Source of the DNA: Cordylochernes scorpioides
Taxonomy: Eukaryota > Arthropoda > Arachnida > Pseudoscorpiones > Chernetidae
NCBI GenBank assembly: GCA_030710605.1
Contig: CP092864.1
Location: 136,649,255 to 136,713,254 of the forward strand
DNA: 64,000 nt
Reading direction: 5' to 3'
Shown here: positions 41,919 to 51,643 of the stretch, piece after piece
How the letters are laid out: each line of letters starts with the position of its first letter
Position numbering within the stretch: the first letter of the stretch is position 1
Position numbers and translations under genes: made by a program
Notes under the pieces: generated by a model
What the model was told of the DNA's origin: nothing
Databases searched by the model: none
Seen by the model: the letters and a program-made list of their open reading frames with translations, nothing else

Positions 41919-42583
41919 TCTATATATATAAAATTGAATGTCTGTCTGTACTCTATAGATTCAAAAACCATACATCCAATCGCCGTGAAATTTTGGGATA
42001 TTATTAGGTATATCACCGGGGAGGTTTTTGAAAAATAATTTCATGAATATCTTGAATATCTTTAGAGTTATTTGCAGATTTGTATATTTAACTCGCAAGC
42101 AGCGCCCCATTGTGGCGATGATAACAAGTTTTCTTATCACTAAGTTTGTTATCTTAAATATTATTTATCAAAAGTAAGATTATCTCAGGATGACACGGCA
42201 ATTTATTTGAGACAAGAATAATGATACAATTCCAAGGCGAAGATACTATTCCTTTAACTTCCAATTACCGAGGGAACCAATTAATATTGATTTTATTCAA
42301 CTTATCGAGTATTTTTCAAGGGGACTGGGAAAAAATGTTCACTAGATAAAACTATGATTTTCTAATGTAGAAAATTAGGAAAGACAAAATTCAGGATGAC
42401 ACGGCACACAGGGACCGGGAAAAAATGTTCACTTTATCGAGAGATTCAAATTTACGAGTTTCAAATTATCAAAATATATCTTTTTTTTTTTATATAAGTT
42501 TTTAGAGAATTGTTTTAACAAATGTTCGCTAGACAAACCTTTACTCGGGTAAAACCCCGGGCGAAGCCGGGTACGTCCGCTAG
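41919..42583 (+). mobile_element. Hel-B Helitron (first of a head-to-tail pair)
   Basis: Starts TCTATATATATAAAATTGAA after a host A. It ends with hairpin CCCGGGCGAAGCCGGG and GTACGTCCGCTAG. Non-coding, 665 bp. Confidence 0.8.
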
Positions 42584-43531
42584 TATATATATAAAAATGA
42601 ATGTCTGTGTGTGTGTGTGTTCTCTATAGATTAAAAAACCATACATCCAATCGCCGTGAAATTTTGGGATATTATTAGGCATATCCCCGGAAAGGTTTTC
42701 GAAAAATAATTTCTTGAATATCTTGAAATATCCTTAGAGTTATTTGCAGATTTGTAGCTTTAACTCGCAAGCAGCGCCACCTTGCGACGGAGATAGGCTT
42801 AGGTCTGCCGGATGGACAGTCCAAGTACCCACCGACCAATCAGAGGGGTCAAGATATCCTGGCGCGCTGGGGCAGAGTTGGTGACACAGCTGTGCCAAGT
42901 AGACAAGAAAAAAAGGCTCGGCGGGAACTTCGTCCATCTACTTATATATTTGCCTTATTCTGTCTGTTTGTCTGAAGCTCACGGATAGATTGCGCGCTCA
43001 TTGGCTGACAGGGAACACGTGTCCTCCCTGCCCCCCTCTAGTCTTCCATAAACGACCATGATTTTATTCAACTTATCGAGTATTTTTCAAGGGACCGGGA
43101 AAAAATGTTCACTAGATAAAATGATTTTGTAATGTAGAAAATTAGGAAAGCCAAAATTCAGAATGACACGGCACACAGGGACCAGGAAAAAATGATCACT
43201 TTATCGAGAGATTCAAATTTACGAGTTTCAAATTATCAAAATATATCTATTATTTTCGAGTATTTTTCAAGGGACCGGGAAAAAAATGTTCACTATATAA
43301 AACGATGATTTTGTAATGTAGAAAATTAGGAAAGCCAAAATTCAGAATGACACGGCACACAGGGACCGAGGAAAAATGATCACTTTATCGAGAGATTCAA
43401 ATTTACGAGTTTCAAATTATCAAAATATATCTTTTTTTTTTTATAAGTTTATAGAGAATTGTTTTAACAAATGTTCGTTAGACAAACCTTTACTCGGGTA
43501 AAATCCGGGCAAAGCCGGGTACATCCGCTAG
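42584..43531 (+). mobile_element. Hel-B Helitron (second of the pair)
   Basis: Begins directly after the CTAG of the previous element with TATATATATAAAAATGAATG and ends CCGGGCAAAGCCGGG, then TACATCCGCTAG. Its middle has a duplicated block: two copies of a ~180-bp segment beginning CGAGTATTTTTCAAGGGACC at about 43077 and 43256. Confidence 0.75.
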
Positions 43532-43869
43532 TATAAAGAATAAAAAGGCCTTTTATAAATTTAATTGCCATCTATCGATAAAATTTGAAAAAAATATTTT
43601 GGCAATATGTTTCTCTTTTCACATATATCATCAAAGTTTATCTTTACAGACCTTACTGAAATGATAATAGTTATTGAATGAGAGGGCTTGGCTCATCAGT
43701 GGTGAACCATCTCAGTGGTTTCGCCAAATTAATCTCCATACTATTATATTGCATTGGTTTTCTTTTATACCAAGCTCATGTCTATAGGTTTCCTAAACAC
43801 CTCTAAGCTGCCTTCTTTATTAAATACCATTGTCACCTAAACGTAACACACTATTTATTTATTTGGATT
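43532..43869. other. AT-rich sequence with a P2 arm fragment
   Basis: 43672-43735 carries AGAGGGCTTGGCTCATCAGT..GGTTTCGCCA of the P2 family. No gene. Confidence 0.4.
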
Positions 43870-44190
43870 TAGTCTTATTACCTTATGTCTCAACTCTGCC
43901 TTTGCCGGTCCCAAGCCCGGATAAAAAAGGAGGAGGGGGAGCAGTAACAAGCTTGCTAAAAAAACCTGGGCTTGACCTGGGCTCAGCTGATAGTACCCTG
44001 TAAGGGTTCCAGGAATACAGAATGAGTCTGTACTCCATGTTAGGAGCCACTGCACATGGCGTCTGTTCCCTCATGTCAGAGACAGACACATTCTACTTCA
44101 CCCAGTCATGAAGGTTGTCAAATCTCCGCTCTATAAGCTTGATACCTTAATATGATTGAGTGGAGATAAGAAAAAAGAAAAAGAAGAAGA
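43870..44190 (+). repeat. LINE-G 3'-end repeat
   Basis: Plus-oriented copy ending GATTGAGTGGAGATAAGAAA and AAGAAGAAG. The end of the previous FB-like arm (GGATTTAGTCTTATTACC) lies just upstream. Confidence 0.6.
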
Positions 44191-44253
44191 CATGTTTCTA
44201 ATCTATATTTCATATTGTACATAATCAAGGTTCCATTATAATTCATTATTTAG

Positions 44254-44356
44254 GATAAACACAAGGTAATACGACCAAATCCAAATAAATAAATAGTGTT
44301 TGGATTTGAACTTATTACTTTGTGTTTATAATCTATAATCCAAATTGTACCTTATC
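44254..44356. mobile_element. FB palindromic element, internally deleted
   Basis: Only outer arms and tail (CCAAATTGTACCTTATC) remain. The flanks CATTATTTAGGAT and CATTATTTAGGGAT look like an imperfect target duplication. Confidence 0.6.
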
Positions 44357-44488
44357 ATTATTTAGGGATGATAAGATGGGCTTATAAATTAGAAACTTAA
44401 AAAAGAGGACAAGGGATCCCTGTACAGAGAACCAAGAAGAAAAAAACACAAGGTAATAAGACCAAATCCAAATAAATAAATAGTGTGT

Positions 44489-44522
44489 GACGTTTCGGTA
44501 ACAGCGTTGTTACCATCTTCAG
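44489..44522 (-). ncRNA. Hammerhead-ribozyme-like core, left FB arm
   Basis: CTGAAGA, a perfect stem II GGTAAC-AACGCT-GTTACC, then GAAAC and GTC on the minus strand. Confidence 0.55.
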
Positions 44523-44540
44523 ACAAAAGTACTGAACTGT

Positions 44541-44574
44541 CTGAAGATGGTAACAACGCTGTTACCGAAACGTC
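44541..44574 (+). ncRNA. Hammerhead-ribozyme-like core, right FB arm
   Basis: The same 34-nt core on the plus strand, separated from its inverted partner by only 18 nt. Confidence 0.55.
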
Positions 44575-44920
44575 ACACACTATTTATTTATTTGGATTTG
44601 GTCTTATTACCTTGTGTTTATAATCTATAATCCAAATTGTGCCTTATCAAGAACCAAGAAGAGTTCTTGAATTTCTTTATGAGCACGACCTCCAAGATCT
44701 TGTCTAATTTAGACTAAAGGATAAGTAAAAAAACAATGGTTGCCTGTAAAGTCGGTTTTACGGGCGAAGATTTTACGTGACAACGGTAGAATATTTATTG
44801 ATATGAATATAATTAAATTGCACAATAGGAACAAGGAATTGAATGAAAATAAGAATTGCACAAATTTTAACTATAGAAATATATTTTGTTTACTAAAACA
44901 TTGTACATGTAAACTTAAAC

Positions 44921-45470
44921 TTAACTAATTCCTATTTGAGTGATTTTGTTGAGGATAGGACGATGATAGGAGAAATATGAAATGAAAGGAAGTGTTTCTG
45001 CTGTAATGTGTCTTGCGGAAGTCAAGTCGATAGTTGTTCCTTTTAACGTAGTTGACTTAGAAACATTTGATACGCAATCAAGATTATACGTATTTTTCAT
45101 GAAATTAAGAAACGAGTTGTCAGGCTTTACGTTTTTGTTAAAATCACCACACAGAAGAATCGGTATACTAGAATCAACTTGCACGAACGGTGGCACGTAC
45201 TGGCTGTTGTGAATGTACGGACCGAGTCCTTGCCATAGTAACATTCCAATATCCTGCATACTAGCTCCTGGATGAATATATACAGCACTGAGTATAAACT
45301 TGAAGCTAGTATTAGCGGCGAAGCAAGTAACTTCAGTCATGCACATGTCACCCTTGGTTTTAATGACACGAGTTACGTCTGTAATCGCAACTTGGAACAC
45401 TTCCGCCGTAGATGTCAATGATAATTTACGATAGATCGCCACTCCACCAGCCGCGTTGGTATTTGAAAAT
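44921..45470 (-). pseudogene. Endonuclease/exonuclease/phosphatase-type domain, 5'-truncated
   Basis: An open minus-strand frame (in frame from about 45463, stop at 44921) reads NAAGGVAIYRKLS, then CMTEVTCFA, LSAVYIHPGASMQDIG, ILLCGDFNKNV (the GDFN metal-binding block), then TTIDLTSAR and YFSYHRPIL (the final His block). This is the EEP nuclease fold. The combination resembles the nuclease found fused to PIF1-like helicase/Helitron proteins in arthropods more than the LINE type, because the FSYHRP ending and the ~60 residues after GDFN fit it. The N-terminal part (first catalytic Asn/Glu) is missing and no ATG start is suited. I call it a transposon-derived fragment. Confidence 0.6.
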
Positions 45471-46375
45471 CAAAACACTTATTCAGATCGAAGGTTCAAA
45501 TTTTTGCTAAATAAATTTGAAATTAAATAAAATTTGTAATTGTAAATGATGAAGTTGAAAATTAAAACATTTACTTAAATTAGATGTTAAAATTCTTGCT
45601 CAACACAGTTTAAATAAAGTTTTCTTATATCTGCCACTTTTTCTTAATATTTGTAATTTTAAAGAATCAATTCGAAAATCAAAACATTTATTCAGATCGA
45701 AAGTTCAAATTTTTGCTAAATAAATGTGAAACTATTTAAAATTTGTAAAATAATAATTAATTAATTAATTAATTTTAAACTAATAATTTACTTAACACTA
45801 TCAACATTTATCAATAGTATGACATAACCTATAAACTCAGTTTCTCAACTTTTGTGTCAATCTAACAATTAATCAATCAATCATAGTTTACGATAATGAA
45901 ATATCAGTGTATAATTATTTACCTTTATTGTTGTAGTTGTTGTAAATGACGAATCTAAGCACTCCACATTTTCACTACAGACACAGCTGACGATACTTTA
46001 ACCACACGTGTGAACTTGTATTATGACGCTTTCTTGTTTTTCCAACGCCAAGAACGTTCGAGAAAGACAAAGACAGAGACAAGCATGCGCCGATTCAATG
46101 CGCCTAATTCTCTAGCGCTGTGCGCGCAGCTGCGCGCGCAGCACTCTCGTTCGGTGACTCATCGTAACGTTACCGGGCGTTACACTTTTTCATAAGTGAC
46201 TCCCAGCCGCAACCTAATTTAAGACGTTGTCACGTCAAAAAATAAAATAAATTAGAAACAAAAGATAACAAGATAATATCCAAATATTATGAAAACAAAA
46301 ATAGAACAGCTTATTCAACAAGACTTCACTAGACTCGACAATTTGAAAATTTTTTCAAACTATAAACTTCTCTGT
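45471..46375. other. AT-rich sequence with a direct repeat and a GC-rich island
   Basis: A ~50-bp segment (AATCAAAACA.TTATTCAGATCGAA.GTTCAAATTTTTGC) occurs at 45467 and again at 45677. A short GC-rich stretch with AGCTGCGCGCGCAGC lies at 46085-46190. No gene supported. Confidence 0.4.
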
Positions 46376-46935
46376 AATTCATTTATGCCAGAATGATACT
46401 TGTCATGGAAAATGTCATCGAAGATGAAGCCTTCATTGCAAGGACTAGAATTACTTCAACTCTAGATAGAGAAAGTCATATTCTCATCATTAAAAAGGAA
46501 AATATTAATTGCAGGATTTGTGGGAATATGATATCTGATGAAATCTCCCACTATATCATAGAATGAAAATATTTAGGTGAAGAAAGAGACAAAACTCTTT
46601 AAAAAACACCTTCTGGAGACTTAGCAACCCACTGAAGACGCTGAGAACTATTTCAGAAAAGAAAAATATAGCAATAGAACTCTATAATTTCTACGGATCA
46701 ATTGTAAATAGATTCATACACAAAAGAGGTAGTGAGGAAAGTTTTAGAACACAGATGTGTAAATAAATCCCATTTCAAACAAAGATTTGCGTGCACAAGG
46801 GGAAAGGGAGAAAAATTGCTGTGTTATTTTGTTGTTTGTATGGCAAATCCATACAGAGCAATGGGCCCTAATAAAAGCCTCTTTGTTATTGTTGTTGATA
46901 ATATCCAAATAAATAAATTAAGAATAATGCTTCAA
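46376..46935 (+). pseudogene. LINE ORF2 3' end with 3' UTR
   Basis: The plus strand encodes EDEAFIARTRITSTL, then NINCRICGNMISDEISHYII and a degenerate end. This is followed by a 3' UTR-like LFVIVVDNI segment (TTTGTTATTGTTGTTGATAA). CRICG..SHYI is the C-terminal zinc knuckle of non-LTR elements. Stops interrupt it. Confidence 0.6.
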
Positions 46936-46959
46936 TATAACAGGGTTGTGTGTTAGTCT

Positions 46960-47262
46960 TCTTCTTCTTCTTTCTTATCTCCACACTGGGTGAAGTAGGA
47001 TGCGTCTGCCTTTGTCATTTAGACTGGGAGCACTACTCAGTGGCAGGCCGACTCAGCTCCAAAAGAAATGGCCGCCTCTGACATGAGGAACAGACGCCAT
47101 GTGCAGCTGCTCCTAACATGGAGTACAAACACTGCTCATCCTGTATCCCTGGATTAGGAGCCCTTACAGGGTACTATCAGCCGGGCCAGCTGAACCCAGG
47201 TTTTTTTAGTGAGCTTGTTACTGCTCCCCCCCCTCCTTTTTCATCCGGGCTTGGGACCAGCA
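46960..47262 (-). repeat. LINE-G 3'-end repeat
   Basis: Minus-oriented copy with the tail CTTCTTCTTCTTTCTTATCT at its left and conserved AAGAAATGGCCGCCTCTGAC inside. Confidence 0.6.
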
Positions 47263-47803
47263 AGTGTGTTAGTGAAACACCATTATTGATGTCTTGTTAT
47301 CTTAAGTTCCTATCTAGAGAAGACTCGTCTTTTCCATATAATTGATGCTTGAGGAACCATTGTATATATAACTTAATTTTTTTTACCTATCTCATGTACA
47401 TTTAATACAGGCCATGATAATTATGGTGGGTAGTTGGCAATTACTTTAACAGAAGAAGCTTGTAGCACCACATGTCTACGTATATAGAAAGAAGTTATAT
47501 AAAAGGGCGTACCTGGATCTGTAAAGAAAAAAAAAAAATTTTTTTTCTTAAAATATTTCGAGATATTGCTCCCTCTTTACTACTCTCTCCCTGTTACTTT
47601 TGCATTTATACTCATGGACAAAATAAAGCAAGTGGAAAGTTTTTGATGTCACCAGTCATCTTTTTTCTTTCCTAAGCCCCTTTACCTTAAGGCTGCAAAT
47701 TACTGCAATAATATAGATGAAGGATTTTCCCAAAAAGCTCTTTTTTTTTTTAACAAATAATATGATACAGATGAAATTTTGTATGTTAAGTACTTCATAT
47801 ATA
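47263..47803. other. Unassigned sequence with a MITE-E fragment
   Basis: 47610-47660 contains CTCATGGACAAAATAAAGCA..TTTGATGTCACCAGTCATC, a diverged MITE-E start. The rest is unrecognised. Confidence 0.35.
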
Positions 47804-48127
47804 CACTCATGGACAAAACTTAAGGAAGTGGAATGTCATTGATGTCGCCGGTCATCTATTACTTTTAAGGAGACAGAGGCAATTTTGTTCACACTTGGTT
47901 ATCTCCTGTCTTCAATAAAAATCACTGTGGAACGCTTCACGCTTTTGCGTGTCATCCTTGCGCAGGGGCCATGCTAATTGTCTCTGTGTCATTCCAATTT
48001 TAGTATATGTACCGCCGAACAAGTGTGTACAATAAAAATCACTGTGTATCAAATATCTTTCAGTTATTGTTTGAATCCTGTAATACACGCTAAAAGGTAC
48101 AACTTCCTTAAGTTTTGTCCACGAGTG
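47804..48127. mobile_element. MITE-E copy carrying a U6 snRNA insertion
   Basis: TA-flanked ends CACTCATGGACAAAACTTAA and TTAAGTTTTGTCCACGAGTG. Removing 47930-48029 and one target duplication leaves a normal ~207-bp MITE-E. Confidence 0.75.
47930..48029 (-). pseudogene. U6 snRNA retrocopy with 17-bp target duplication
   Basis: The minus strand reads CTTGTTCGGCGGTACATATA, CTAAAATTGGAATGACACAG, AGACAATTAGCATGGCCCCT, GCGCAAGGATGACACGCAAA and AGCGTGAAGCGTTCC. It spans almost all of U6, including the ACAGAGA box, the AGC triad and the internal stem-loop. CAATAAAAATCACTGTG flanks it at 47913-47929 and 48030-48046, so it inserted by target-primed reverse transcription. It differs from canonical U6 at several sites (for example GAAGAT to GACAAT after ACAGA) and lacks the 3' oligo-U and an upstream promoter in the MITE. 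It is most likely a pseudogene. Confidence 0.85.
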
Positions 48128-48250
48128 TATAAAAATATTGTGAAAAAAGATAATATTTTACTCAAATGAGCATAAAGATGGAATAGAGCCATCTATCAGA
48201 ATATATATCATCTAAATATTGATTTCATTTTATTCCTGAGTAAGTATATA

Positions 48251-48776
48251 CAGTAGAAACTCCATGAGAGGGCACCTCTCTATAAAGGACAGTTTTCATT
48301 TGCTAAATTACCATTTTAACTATTTAGCAACTCTCTGGTAAGAGGACACCTCTCTCTCTCTAAAGGACACTTTGGCTCTGCAATTAGATGTCCTTTACAG
48401 GGAGGTTCTACTGTATTTAGCAATTCTCTGATAAGAAGACACCTCTCCCTAAAGGACACTTTGGCTCTGCAATTAGATGTCCTTTACAGGGAGGTTCTAC
48501 TGTATTTAGCAATTCTCTGATAAGAAGACACCTCTCCCTAAAGGACACTTTGGCTCTGCAATTAGATGTCCTTTACAGGGAGGTAGTTCTACTGTATTTA
48601 GAAACTCCGGTAAGATGAGACCTCTCCCTAAAGGACACTTTGGCTCTGCAATTAAGTGTCCTTTACAGGGAGGTTGTTCTACTGTATTTAGCAACTCTCT
48701 GGTAAGAGGACACCTCTCCGTAAAGGACATTTTGGCTCTGCAATTAGGTGTTGTCCTTTACAGGGAGGTTCTACTG
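48251..48776. mobile_element. MITE-A with tandemly amplified 3' end
   Basis: The left end CAGTAGAAACTCCATGAGAG is single. The right part (TTAGCAA.TCTCTG.TAAGA.GA, CTAAAGGACACTTTGGCTC, TGCAATTAGATGTCCTTTAC, GGAGGTTCTACTG) is present five times in tandem with ~87-93 bp spacing (ends near 48413, 48501, 48593, 48683, 48776). TA flanks. Confidence 0.8.
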
Positions 48777-48931
48777 TATATATATTTCTCCATATCAACC
48801 TAATAATATTTCTTTATTTTCTTGATGCTTTGGTGATTTACTGCTTCCTTTATCAAAAGATGTATCATTCAAACTATAAACAACTTACAAAAAACTTTTG
48901 ATAAGGATGTCCACAGAAAACTTCTGATATA

Positions 48932-49283
48932 CAGTTGAACCTTCATGAAAGGACACTCTCACTAGAGAACACCCATCTATAAAGGACAGTTTTCAAGAAT
49001 AAAATTATCATTTTTACTCTTCTTCTTTCTTATCTCCACTCAATCATATTAGGATATCAAACTAGTAAAGCTTGTTGATGTGTCTGCCGGGGAAGAGTAG
49101 AGCTCATCAATGGATGAGTCAATAGAGTCAATAATGTGTTTTGGGGTTGCAGGTTGAGAATTGCACTTAGAACATAGTGGGAAAACATTTTTATTAATTT
49201 GTAACTCTCCAGTAAGATGACACCTTGTCTTAAAGAACATTTTGGCTCTGCAACTAGGTGTCCTTTCCAGAGAAGTTCTACTG
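48932..49283. mobile_element. MITE-A copy interrupted by a LINE-G fragment
   Basis: Ends CAGTTGAACCTTCATG and GAGAAGTTCTACTG with TA flanks. The interior is split at about 49017-49198 by a minus-strand LINE-G 3' fragment encoding FPLCSKCNSQPATPKHII and SSIDELYSSPADTS. Confidence 0.7.
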
Positions 49284-49313
49284 TATTGGGAAAATTGATG
49301 TAAAAATAGGATA

Positions 49314-49500
49314 AAGTACAATTTGGATTATAGATTAGAACTACAAGGTAATAAGACCTAATCCAAATAAAATAGTGTGTGACATTTTGGTAACAGTGTT
49401 GTTGTCATCAAATATTTTATTCTTTTGTCCGATGATGACAACAATGGTGTTTCCAAAACGTCACACACACTATTAATTTATTTGGTCTTATTACCTTGTA
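49314..49500. mobile_element. FB palindromic element, decayed copy
   Basis: The tail is at the left (AAAGTACAATTTGGATTATAG). Arms are present and the cores are mutated (AAAACGTC; CAAAATGTC). Confidence 0.55.
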
Positions 49501-49797
49501 AAGTAAAAATATTTGGTTGATGGAGAGAATACTTTTATATAAAAACTCTTTGTAGTTTTTCAAAACATTTTAATAAGAAAAATGATTATAAAAGGGCTAT
49601 TTTATGTGAAGTATAGTCACCCAGAGTAATTCTTAAAACATTGTTTTTGTTGGGCAAAATATATCTTTTATTATTTTGTGGCCTGTAAAAGTGATAATTT
49701 GTTTGAAAGCTTGTGCATCACTTTAAAATAAAAGATACATTTTGCCCAAAAAATATAATTATTTTTATAAAAAAGTTAAAAATTAGCTTTTAATATA
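49501..49797. other. AT-rich sequence with a short inverted repeat
   Basis: TTTGTTGGGCAAAATATATCTTTTA near 49640 is repeated inverted near 49730 (TAAAAGATACATTTTGCCCAA). Otherwise unrecognised. Confidence 0.4.
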
Positions 49798-49957
49798 CAG
49801 TAGAACCTCCCTTTAGCAGACACCTCTTCACAAAGGACAGTTTTCATTTTCAAAATTGCCATTTTTGCTATTTAGTAACTCTCCAGTAAGAGGACACCTC
49901 TCCCTAAAGGACAATTTGGCTCTGCAATTAGGTGTCCTTTACAGGGAGGTTCTACTG
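49798..49957. mobile_element. MITE-A, compact intact copy (160 bp)
   Basis: TIRs CAGTAGAACCTCC and GGAGGTTCTACTG (ACAGGGAGG..) with TA flanks. This is a good reference copy for the family: ~57 bp of left end, a short AT-rich middle, and the right end with TTTGGCTCTGCAATTAGGTG. Confidence 0.85.
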
Positions 49958-49960
49958 TAT

Positions 49961-50140
49961 AAGATAATAAGAAATCCAAATAAATAAATAGTGTGTGATG
50001 TGTCAGTAAAACAGCGTTGTCACCATCATCAGACAAAAGTATTGAATGAATATAAATAAAATTCAGTACTTTTGTCTGATGATGATAACAATGCTGTTAC
50101 CAAAACGCCGCACACTATTTGGATTTGGTCTTATTACCTT
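49961..50140. mobile_element. FB palindromic element, decayed copy
   Basis: Arms without tail; cores CTGATGATGG.. and CTGATGATGA.. with the GAAAC box mutated. Confidence 0.55.
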
Positions 50141-50169
50141 TAGTATCAAAAGCTCTTTTGCACCAGCTT

Positions 50170-50225
50170 ACACCACACTGACGAGGGCCAACAGCCTGAA
50201 ACGTGTACGTGGTTAGCTTTTCTTG
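50170..50225 (+). ncRNA. Second-type hammerhead-like core, probably inactive
   Basis: CTGACGA, then GGGC-CAACA-GCCT as stem II, then GAAAC. ACCAC before and GTGGT after can pair as outer stem I. The expected UC cleavage dinucleotide is replaced by UG (AAACGTGTAC), which should block cleavage. The sequence differs from the FB core. Confidence 0.35.
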
Positions 50226-50280
50226 ATTAATCAAGAATGGGTATTTGCCTAATTCTGTAATACTTAAAAATCAACGAATA

Positions 50281-50458
50281 CAGTAGAACCTCCATAATAG
50301 GACACTCATGCTAGAAAACACCTCTCTACAAAGGACAGTTTTCATTTGCAAAATTACCATTTTTACTATTTAGCAACTCTCCAGTAAGAGAATACCTCTC
50401 ACTAAAGGACATTTTGACTCTGCAATTAGGTGTTGTCCTTTACAGGGAGGTTCTACTG
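50281..50458. mobile_element. MITE-A copy (178 bp)
   Basis: CAGTAGAACCTCCATAATAG to GGGAGGTTCTACTG with TA flanks. Confidence 0.85.
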
Positions 50459-50673
50459 TAGTTTATATTTATTCAGACAGATGGTGCAAGCCATCAGCAA
50501 CTTTTAGTTGCACAATCAGGAGATGTCTTTTTCTTAATTATGATTTATCCTAGGGACAAAAAAAAGGATCTTGGTCACTTTTGACCCTACAATATCATCA
50601 AAAGATTATCCACAGAAAAGAAGCTCTAAAAGAACAGGAATAATACCTACAACCAAACTATATGGTTTGAGGA

Positions 50674-51237
50674 TGATGAGGCACAATTTGGATTATAGAT
50701 TATAGCTACAAGAAAAAAAAAACCTAATCCAAATAAATCAATAGTGTGTGAGGTTTTGGTAACAGCATTGTTATCATCTTCAGACAAAAGAATAAAATAT
50801 ACAGTAAAACCTGTCTATAGCGCCCCCTCTTGAGACTCACCAAAATAGGGTGCTATAGACAGGTCACTTTTAATGTAAATCGCATTGTACTACGTATTTA
50901 AAATCGGGCGCTATTGAGAGGGAGACGCTATAGATAGGTTTAACTGTAATATGATAAAATGAAATATGAATTTAATGAATAATGAAATTAAACTGGCGAA
51001 ACTGCTGGGAGGGTTCACCACTGATGAACCAGGCCCTCCCATTAATTTTTATATTGCAGTAAGGGCAGTAGAAATTGTTTCATTTTAAAAAGAATCATAC
51101 GCGTCTATAATAGCTTTGAATTTTCATAATGAATATGATAAAATGATTTTATTCTTTTGTTTGAAGATGGTAACAATGCTGTTACCGAAACGACACACAC
51201 TATTAATTTATTTGGATTAGGTCTTATTTTCTTGTAG
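50674..51237. mobile_element. FB palindromic element containing MITE-B and a P2 arm, with 13-bp target duplication
   Basis: CTATATGGTTTGA flanks both sides (about 50659-50671 and 51238-51250). The tail is at the left (GATGAGGCACAATTTGG), so this copy is minus-oriented. A MITE-B (50802-50946) and a P2 segment (50990-51130) inserted in its spacer. The right-arm core is mutated (TTGAAGA; GAAACGAC). Confidence 0.7.
50802..50946. mobile_element. MITE-B copy 3 (145 bp)
   Basis: CAGTAAAACCTGTCTATAGC to CTATAGATAGGTTTAACTG with TA flanks, inserted in an FB element. Confidence 0.75.
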
Positions 51238-51250
51238 CTATATGGTTTGA

Positions 51251-51643
51251 AGAGAAATAGATAAGAGAAAGAAAAAAAAAGTTGGATTGAAAATGATTTC
51301 CAAGAGGAGAAATAACACTTTTTAAACATTGATTTATTAACCACAAGAACTTTTTTAGGAGAAAAAGGGACAAAAGCTGGGTGGGAGGTAAGGAGGATAG
51401 AGGGAGAGGCTATAATTCCAACATCATGGCACTTTTAGGGAAGAACTCACTCTCTAATAAAAAAACAACGAAAGAATTCCATAAAAAAAAGATAATAGCA
51501 TTCAAGATTTAACAAAAAGCTGGAAAAATGAGGATTTCCTACTTTTACATGCACAGAAGGGAGGTAAAGGAATGGCCCACGACAACATGGGGGTTTATGG
51601 CATACCAGGATTTTCCAGGGGATAAAAAATTAAAGTTTTTTTT
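51251..51643. other. Downstream region of the Tigger-like gene
   Basis: No pogo-type TIR or other repeat was found here. It may contain the 3' UTR of the minus-strand gene; AATAAA-like signals are not clearly placed. Confidence 0.35.

Larger units (their letters stand above)
44441..44649. mobile_element. FB palindromic element, near-perfect palindrome with 13-bp target duplication
   Basis: Direct repeats AGAACCAAGAAGA at 44428-44440 and 44650-44662. The arms are almost perfectly complementary from about 44445 to 44619, and the centre is AGTACTGAACTGT. Both arms have intact hammerhead-like cores. The tail CCAAATTGTGCCTTATC is at the right only. Confidence 0.75.
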
